In this document: one piece after another, positions 6,443 through 10,492 of the stretch
Layout: the number at the start of each line of letters is the position of its first letter
Numbering within the stretch: position 1 is the stretch's first letter
NCBI GenBank assembly: GCA_905215765.1
Contig: CAJMRP010000067.1
Coordinates: forward strand, 1-10,492
Length of the DNA stretch: 10,492 nt
Origin: an uncultured bacterium
Lineage (GTDB): Bacteria; Actinomycetota; Coriobacteriia; Coriobacteriales; Coriobacteriaceae
Direction: 5' to 3'
The notes under the pieces: model-generated
Told to the model about the DNA's origin: nothing
Databases searched by the model: none
The model's input: only the letters and a program-made list of their open reading frames with translations
Program-made: the position numbers and the translations under genes

Positions 6443-6515
6443 GCGCGGCCCAAGAAATCGTCCGCATCCCCATCTGACACTATTTCACCGCAACTTAGAA
6501 GGTGTCGGCGTATAA
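6429..6515 (+). pseudogene. Truncated start of the operon's next gene
   Basis: ATG 6429 overlaps the end of the ATPase gene by 14 bases and has an ideal GGAGG site (6418-6422) with 6-base spacing, the usual arrangement for a coupled downstream gene. The frame encodes MDTPRRGPRNRPHPHLTL, enters the repeat copy at 6478-6496 and stops at TAA 6513-6515 after 28 codons. I read it as the first 16 or so codons of a lost gene joined to foreign sequence. A genuine small Arg/Pro-rich protein is possible but less likely. Too little remains to assign a family. Confidence 0.5.
6478..6496 (-). repeat. Single arm of the inverted-repeat element at the composition junction
   Basis: Read on the minus strand this is AAGTTGCGGTGAAATAG plus two further bases. 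Its first 17 bases are identical to the left arm of the palindrome at 8160-8179, and it is in direct orientation with the right arm at 8209-8228 with one difference in the shared part. Only one arm is seen here. It lies where the GC-rich operon gives way to less GC-rich DNA. Confidence 0.75.
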
Positions 6516-6630
6516 CGCTTCACCCCAAATTAAATTGATTCGTTGAATAGACACATTCCAAATCTTTAGACTTCGTTTAATCTACAAGTGGGTATTATCA
6601 CACATTAAGCACACGTGAAAGGATATACCC
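6516..6630 (+). promoter_or_regulatory. AT-rich upstream region of the radical SAM gene
   Basis: This is the most AT-rich stretch of the window and must hold the promoter of the radical SAM gene. The best -10 candidate is TATTAT (6593-6598), but no good -35 sits 16-18 bp upstream; TTGAAT (6543-6548) with TTTAGA (6565-6570) is another weak pair. The ribosome site GAAAGGA is clear, 7-8 bases before ATG 6631. No clear terminator for the upstream operon is visible between 6443 and here. Confidence 0.35.
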
Positions 6631-8064
6631 ATGTCGCTTACACAGTCAGCAGAGCGTGCAGCGCTTAACAAGCTCATCGATTATCTCGACGACAACCCGC
6701 AAGAAAACATCGACAAAATCATGGACCTCGTGAACAAGCTGGTCCCCAATCGCGTATTTCCTGTACAGCGAGAGGCATTCACCAATGTCATCAAGAGCCG
6801 CGGCAATTGGTATGACCTGATCATGCGTGTGTTCAGCCTTAATCCCCAGATGCGAACCAAACTGCTTAAGACCCTCATTGTCGACGCCAACCTGCTTGCT
6901 TGGCCAGAGCAGGAAAAGAACCGCGAAAAGTACCAGTGCAACGTTCCGTGGGCCATCCTGCTCGATCCCACGAGCGCCTGCAACCTGCATTGCACGGGCT
7001 GCTGGGCCGCCGAGTACGGCTACAAGCAGAATCTCTCGTTCGAAGACATCGACTCTATCGTTACGCAGGGCAAAGAGCTCGGTACGCATATCTACATCTA
7101 TACCGGCGGCGAGCCGCTCGTCCGCAAGCACGACCTGATCAGAATTTGCGAAAAACATCAGGACTGCGTGTTTCTCTGCTTTACCAACTCCACGCTGATC
7201 GACGAGGCCTTCTGCGACGATATGATTCGCGTAGGTAATTTTGTCCCCGCCATCAGCGCCGAGGGCAATGAGCACACCACCGACGCCCGTCGCGGCGAGG
7301 GTACCTACGCAAAGATCGAGCACGCAATGAAACTCCTGCGCGAGCGCGACTTGCCATTTGGTATCTCCACCTGTTGGACCAGCGCCAATGCCGATACGGT
7401 TGCTACCGAGGAGAACATGGACTGGATGATCGACGAGGGAGCACTCTTCTGCTGGTACTTCCACTTTATGCCGGTTGGCCGAAATGCAACCTCCGAGCTC
7501 ATGCCCACGCCCGAGCAGCGCGAGCACATGTATCACTTTATCCGCGAAATGCGTGAGAAGAAGCCGCTGTTTACGCTCGACTTCCAAAACGACGGCGAGT
7601 TTGTAGGCGGATGCATCGCCGGCGGCCGCCGCTACCTGCACATCAACGCCGCCGGAGACGTGGAGCCGTGCGTGTTCATCCACTACTCAAACGCCAACAT
7701 CCACGATGTGAGCTTACTCGACGCGCTGCGCTCTCCCCTCTTTATGAAGTACTACGAAAACATGCCGTTCAACGACAACTACCTCAAACCATGCCCCATG
7801 CTCGAGAATCCCGACGTGCTGCCCAAAATGGTCGCCGAGAGTGGCGCAATGAGCACCGACCTAATCGAGAAGGAGTCACCCGAGCAGCTGCGCGAAAAGA
7901 CCCAGGCTGCCGCCGAGGCATGGTCACCTGTCGCCGACCGCATCTGGAACGACTCCGACGATCCGTTATACGCCAAGCGTCACGAGGACAAGTCGCAGGG
8001 CATGGCCGATAGCGACATGCACAAGTTCGAAAAACAGGGCCGCATACTCAAAAACGGCGATTAA
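6631..8064 (+). CDS. Radical SAM protein with SPASM-like auxiliary cysteines
   Basis: The protein has 477 residues. An alpha-helical N-terminal region (1-105) precedes the radical SAM core. That core has the iron-sulphur-binding CxxxCxxC in ACNLHCTGCWA (C117, C121, C124) and the GGEP motif at 159-162, so it should use a [4Fe-4S] cluster to cleave S-adenosylmethionine. Cysteines at 328 (GGCIAGGRRYLHIN), 347 (GDVEPCVFIH) and 388 (KPCPM) have the layout of a reduced SPASM-like auxiliary cluster. The C-terminal 80 residues are acidic and charged, without motifs. The substrate is not evident. Related proteins are common in anaerobic gut bacteria, mostly annotated only as radical SAM. The gene stands alone on its strand, convergent with a TetR regulator and close to a YbhN-type membrane protein. 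A lipid-modifying role is conceivable but unproven. The start is clear from GAAAGGA upstream of ATG 6631. Composition is less GC-rich than the genes to the left. Confidence 0.88.
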   Translation: MSLTQSAERAALNKLIDYLDDNPQENIDKIMDLVNKLVPNRVFPVQREAFTNVIKSRGNWYDLIMRVFSLNPQMRTKLLKTLIVDANLLAWPEQEKNREKYQCNVPWAILLDPTSACNLHCTGCWAAEYGYKQNLSFEDIDSIVTQGKELGTHIYIYTGGEPLVRKHDLIRICEKHQDCVFLCFTNSTLIDEAFCDDMIRVGNFVPAISAEGNEHTTDARRGEGTYAKIEHAMKLLRERDLPFGISTCWTSANADTVATEENMDWMIDEGALFCWYFHFMPVGRNATSELMPTPEQREHMYHFIREMREKKPLFTLDFQNDGEFVGGCIAGGRRYLHINAAGDVEPCVFIHYSNANIHDVSLLDALRSPLFMKYYENMPFNDNYLKPCPMLENPDVLPKMVAESGAMSTDLIEKESPEQLREKTQAAAEAWSPVADRIWNDSDDPLYAKRHEDKSQGMADSDMHKFEKQGRILKNGD

Positions 8065-8093
8065 TGCCGCTTCACACGACAAACGCTCAGAAA

Positions 8094-8140
8094 TAAGGCG
8101 GAGCAGTCTCGAGGCTCATCTTCGAGGCTGCTCCGCCTTA
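8094..8140. terminator. Strong hairpin between convergent genes, likely bidirectional terminator
   Basis: A perfect 13-bp stem, TAAGGCGGAGCAG (8094-8106) with CTGCTCCGCCTTA (8128-8140), encloses a 21-base loop that can add an inner CTCGA/TCGAG pairing. It begins 30 bases after the radical SAM stop and also lies downstream of the TetR gene on the other strand. The flanking T/A-tracts are short on both sides, so termination efficiency is uncertain. Confidence 0.62.
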
Positions 8141-8159
8141 CCATCAAAACAGTTTTACT

Positions 8160-8228
8160 AAGTTGCGGTGAAATAGGGACCAGAACGGCCTTCCAATAAC
8201 CAAAACAATCCCTATTCCACCGCAACTT
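8160..8228. repeat. 69-bp palindromic element (19 of 20 arm bases paired)
   Basis: Left arm AAGTTGCGGTGAAATAGGGA (8160-8179) and right arm TCCCTATTCCACCGCAACTT (8209-8228) are inverted repeats with one mismatch, around a 29-base centre that holds no frame. A short extra palindrome, CAACTT-CTAT-AAGTTG, continues from the right arm (8223-8238). A single-arm copy occurs at 6478-6496, so the radical SAM gene is bracketed by this family. It looks like a REP/MITE-type dispersed intergenic element. Confidence 0.75.
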
Positions 8229-8252
8229 CTATAAGTTGTTGAATTATCGATG

Positions 8253-8864
8253 CTATTCGAAGCGAGATTCAAGACTCGACAGACCGTTGAGAGTCAGATC
8301 GTTGGCGACCTCAGAGACGCGCTCGATGGGAACCGAACCGTCAGACAGCGCCCACGTGCGATAGATACCGATAATACCCGACAGCAAAAACGCCAGATAG
8401 TATTCGAACATCTCGTCCTTGAGACCTTGGGGCAGCAGATCGCGCTCGGCAATCTCGTGTTCGAGCGGCGCACGAAGACGAGCCATAAAATCATCGAGCG
8501 GAATATTCTCGATCAGCTGACGATTGAGCACTAAGTTGTTGCACAGTGCCTCATTAACGGTTTTAAAGAAGGTCGCCGCCGCGCCAAGAGCGCGCTCGCT
8601 GGTGTCACCGTCCATGGAAGCAAGCGTTTTCTCGACCGAGTCGACAATCATCTCCACCACATCGGCGGCAATGGCATCGAGCAGGCCGTCAACCGTGCCA
8701 AAGTGAACGTAAAAGGTCTTGCGGTCGACATTGGCCTCGCGCGCTATGGCACTCACCGTAATGTCTGCCAGCGGCTTTTCCATGAGCAGGCGCTCGAAAG
8801 CCGAAAGGATGGCATTACGGCTGCGAACAATGCGGCGGTCAAGACGCGGTTTGCTGGTTGCCAT
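8253..8864 (-). CDS. TetR/AcrR-family transcriptional regulator
   Basis: The protein has 203 residues, typical for the family. The N-terminal DNA-binding domain is clear: basic start, helix RNAILSAFERLLMEKPLADITVSAIAREANVDRKTFYVHFGTVDGLLDA with the helix-turn-helix at about 35-56 and the family-typical TFYxHF. The rest is an all-helical ligand-binding and dimerisation domain with the common FYLAFLLSGIIGIYRTW-like segment, in which LLSGIIG is hydrophobic. I chose ATG 8864, which has AAGGGA upstream, rather than the upstream in-frame ATG at 8891 that lacks a ribosome site. It follows the membrane protein gene on the same strand after 116 bases and is convergent with the radical SAM gene. It may regulate itself and neighbours through the palindrome at 8908-8931. 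Ligand unknown. Confidence 0.87.
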   Translation of the reverse strand: MATSKPRLDRRIVRSRNAILSAFERLLMEKPLADITVSAIAREANVDRKTFYVHFGTVDGLLDAIAADVVEMIVDSVEKTLASMDGDTSERALGAAATFFKTVNEALCNNLVLNRQLIENIPLDDFMARLRAPLEHEIAERDLLPQGLKDEMFEYYLAFLLSGIIGIYRTWALSDGSVPIERVSEVANDLTLNGLSSLESRFE

Positions 8865-8907
8865 GGGCGTGTCCCTTCGATATGCGAGCATTCATCAACA
8901 GATGAGA

Positions 8908-8931
8908 GATAATCTACGTAAGAGGATTATC
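8908..8931. promoter_or_regulatory. Candidate TetR operator / promoter palindrome
   Basis: GATAATC (8908-8914) and GATTATC (8925-8931) form a perfect 7-bp inverted repeat with a 10-base spacer, 44-67 bases upstream of the TetR start. On the minus strand each half contains a -10-like box (GATAAT, GATTAT). A palindrome over the promoter directly in front of a TetR gene fits autoregulation. Half-site length and spacing are plausible but not family-specific. Confidence 0.45.
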
Positions 8932-8980
8932 CCCCATACAGCACAAATATGCCCCGCATCATGAAGAACGCACGACTGCC

Positions 8981-10288
8981 CTACTGCGACTTAGGGTGCT
9001 TCTTCTTATTGAGTGCCGACGGAGATACGCGAATACCGTCGCCTGTCTGGCGCACATAGGCTTTATGAGCCGGCTTAGCGGCCCCAGAAGCCTTCTGAGC
9101 CTGCTTCTTGGGATCAACGGTAACAGCATTCGTGGGGTGGGGCTTTGTGGGCGCAGAGGGCGTTTGAGGCGTGCGACCGAGCTTGCGCATCACGCGATCC
9201 CAGCGCGCATGGATGCTCTCGTTGTGGGCACTCTTAAGGCCCAGCAGGGGCGCAGCCAAAATGGTCGGCGCAATAAACGTAATGAGGCGCCACAGCAGAT
9301 AGCCAGCGGTCGAAGCCGACCCAAAGAAATGACCCAAGAACAATGCAAAGCCGCCCTCAGCGCCACCAGTTCCACCGGGCAGGGGGACCGCAGAGCTCAG
9401 CAGCTGGACAAAGGCGCTCGCGGCCATGACCGAGAAAAAGTCGACCTCGTGGTGGCTAAAGGCAAGCATCAGGAAATACGGCACGAGGTAGAAAAACGCG
9501 AGTTGCAGCATGGTGATGACCACCGTGAGCAGCATGGAAGAAAAATGTCCGGCTGAAAGCTTGAACTTCTCGGAGAAGGAGTAGATCTCGCCATCGACAA
9601 ACGTGCGCCATCCCTCGATCTTAGTGGCCGAGACACCAATGCGCTCAAGCCAATTGATGATGCAATGGGCGACGCGCGTGACGGTCTTAGGCATGAGCGC
9701 GACGGCGAAGATGCCCAGCAAGATGCAGCAGTGCCCACCAAAGCTAAAGACGCACAGCAACGTCATGTCGCCATAGCGCTCGGCAAAAAACGGCATGCGA
9801 GCAAGCAGTAGGATAGCGCCCCAGGCAACGAGGCCAAACTGGTACACGATAAAGCGCGTGAACTGCGTTGCTCCGGCCTCGCCGACATTTTGGCCCGCTT
9901 TGGTCAGGCGGTAGATCTGGGCGGGAGTCGAGCCCATCATCATAGGCGTCAGGTTGCCAAAGAAGATGCCACTCGCCTCGACCGAGATCAGGTCGCGGAT
10001 GCCGACGGGTGAATCGGGGTCGAGCCAGACGGCGATCGCATAGGCCACAATGCCAAAGAACAGATACATGAACATGCAGAGACACGCAACAACGAGCCAT
10101 GGCGCCTGGACGCTCGACATAGCGGCCCAGAACTGCCCCATCTGCCCGGTTACCACCAGATAGACGATATAACCAACCAGCACGACGCCGATAAAGATGG
10201 CGCCGCGGCGTGCGCTCTTATTGTCATCGCCGCCCGAGACCTCAACCTCGACCTGGGGTTTAGACGTATGCTGAGAGGACTCCGTCAT
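8981..10288 (-). CDS. YbhN / LPG-synthase-TM family (UPF0104) integral membrane protein
   Basis: The protein has 435 residues with about eight hydrophobic segments (roughly 29-48, 62-88, 100-120, 147-163, 177-199, 250-277, 284-300, 325-350). Family landmarks are GIFFGNLTPMMMGSTPAQIYRLTKAG (107-132), TQFTRFIVYQFGLVAWG and AVPLPGGTGGAEGGFALFLGHFFG (300-323). The fold is shared with the flippase half of lysylphosphatidylglycerol synthase MprF and with AglD-like proteins. Such proteins are thought to move lipids or lipid-linked sugars across the membrane. The catalytic aminoacyl-transferase domain of MprF is absent, so lysyl-PG synthesis is not indicated. The last 80 residues form a Lys/Pro/Ala-rich, probably disordered cytoplasmic tail. 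The start at 10288 has an excellent AGAAGGAG site; the open frame extends to 10354 without one. The gene precedes the TetR gene on the same strand. Confidence 0.86.
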   Translation of the reverse strand: MTESSQHTSKPQVEVEVSGGDDNKSARRGAIFIGVVLVGYIVYLVVTGQMGQFWAAMSSVQAPWLVVACLCMFMYLFFGIVAYAIAVWLDPDSPVGIRDLISVEASGIFFGNLTPMMMGSTPAQIYRLTKAGQNVGEAGATQFTRFIVYQFGLVAWGAILLLARMPFFAERYGDMTLLCVFSFGGHCCILLGIFAVALMPKTVTRVAHCIINWLERIGVSATKIEGWRTFVDGEIYSFSEKFKLSAGHFSSMLLTVVITMLQLAFFYLVPYFLMLAFSHHEVDFFSVMAASAFVQLLSSAVPLPGGTGGAEGGFALFLGHFFGSASTAGYLLWRLITFIAPTILAAPLLGLKSAHNESIHARWDRVMRKLGRTPQTPSAPTKPHPTNAVTVDPKKQAQKASGAAKPAHKAYVRQTGDGIRVSPSALNKKKHPKSQ

Positions 10289-10321
10289 GAGACTCCTTCT
10301 AACAGTCAAAATATCTTGGAT

Positions 10322-10350
10322 ATTGTACCCGTAAGGGCCATAGGCAGAAC
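10322..10350 (-). promoter_or_regulatory. Candidate promoter of the YbhN-type gene
   Basis: On the minus strand a good -10 box TACAAT (10327-10322) lies 34 bases before the start codon. The -35 region is poor: TTCTGC (10349-10344) at 16 bp spacing or TTGCGT (10354-10349) at 21 bp. The upstream tRNA terminator isolates this transcript, so a promoter is needed in this gap. Confidence 0.4.
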
Positions 10351-10391
10351 GCAAAGCTCTGGTTCAAACGGGAATTGCAGACGGTTGTTTG

Positions 10392-10428
10392 AAAATAAAA
10401 AACCCGGCCTTCCATGGGAAGTCCGGGT
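10392..10428 (-). terminator. Intrinsic terminator of the tRNA-Glu transcript
   Basis: On the minus strand ACCCGGACTTCC (10428-10417), loop CAT and GGAAGGCCGGGT (10413-10402) form a 12-position stem with one mismatch, followed by TTTTTTATTTT. It starts 10 bases after the encoded CCA of the tRNA, the classical layout. Confidence 0.9.
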
Positions 10429-10438
10429 ATCAGATGCG

Positions 10439-10492
10439 TGGTAGCCCGTACCAGATTCGAACTGGTGATCTCCGCCTTGAGAGGGCGGCGTC
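10439..10492 (-). tRNA. tRNA-Glu (anticodon CTC), 5' part outside the window
   Basis: The minus strand shows the 3' two-thirds of a tRNA: anticodon arm CCGCC-CTCTCAA-GGCGG with anticodon CTC (reads GAG, Glu), variable loop, T-arm ACCAG-TTCGAAT-CTGGT, acceptor strand ACGGGCT, discriminator A and an encoded CCA (10441-10439). The D-arm and the 5' acceptor strand lie beyond the right edge. The identity rests on the anticodon alone. Confidence 0.88.

Noticed and set aside
6500..6523. GGTG...CACC imperfect hairpin as terminator of the corrinoid operon
   Set aside because: The stem is short with an internal mismatch loop and there is no T-run after it.
6646..7683. Minus-strand open frame of 345 codons opposite the radical SAM gene
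   Set aside because: Shadow of a gene with clear CxxxCxxC and ribosome site; no recognisable domain.
8160..8228. Palindromic element as a CRISPR repeat or a full insertion sequence
   Set aside because: There are no regularly spaced direct repeats with spacers, and no transposase frame lies between the arms; only an inverted pair with a 29-base centre.
8981..10288. Membrane protein as a full MprF lysylphosphatidylglycerol synthase
   Set aside because: Only the membrane part is present; the C-terminal aminoacyl-transfer domain is replaced by a short Lys/Pro-rich tail.

Overview
The window looks like a chromosomal piece from a GC-rich, anaerobic, gut-type actinobacterium of the class Coriobacteriia (Collinsella/Eggerthella/Olsenella relatives). 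This rests on codon use, on lipoproteins whose lipobox ends in AGC, on a cobalt-chelatase plus cobM-type corrinoid pathway, and on the style of the radical SAM protein. The genus is an inference.

Left part (1-6442, very GC-rich): corrinoid metabolism. On the minus strand the window cuts through cobM/cbiF (precorrin-4 C11-methyltransferase, 1-446). Divergent from it is a strong sigma70-type promoter (TTGACA, 17 bp, TATCAT). Then come a cobalamin riboswitch aptamer (about 640-788), an intrinsic terminator that can serve as its expression platform (818-845), and a compact five-gene operon. The operon encodes a CbiK-type cobaltochelatase carrying a Tat/lipoprotein signal (905-1831), a small lipoprotein with a possible NEAT-like domain (1977-2510), a lipoprotein joining the same kind of domain to a BtuF-like binding protein (2515-4086), a BtuC/FecCD permease (4091-5131) and a BtuD/FecE ATPase with a C-terminal Rossmann-like extension (5132-6442). 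My reading is a B12-repressed surface system that binds a tetrapyrrole or corrinoid, possibly inserts a metal into it outside the membrane, and imports it.

Junction (about 6429-6630): a further gene begins in the normal operon manner (ideal Shine-Dalgarno, overlapping the ATPase stop). Its frame runs into a copy of an inverted-repeat element and stops after 28 codons. From here on the DNA is visibly less GC-rich.

Right part (6478-10492): a radical SAM protein with extra SPASM-like cysteines (6631-8064, +), a hairpin terminator, a 69-bp palindromic repeat (8160-8228) of the same family as the junction copy, a TetR-type regulator (8253-8864, -), a YbhN/LPG-synthase-TM-type membrane protein (8981-10288, -), and the 3' part of tRNA-Glu(CTC) with its terminator at the right edge. 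The radical SAM and TetR genes are convergent. The TetR gene follows the membrane protein gene on the same strand, with a palindrome between them that could be an operator.
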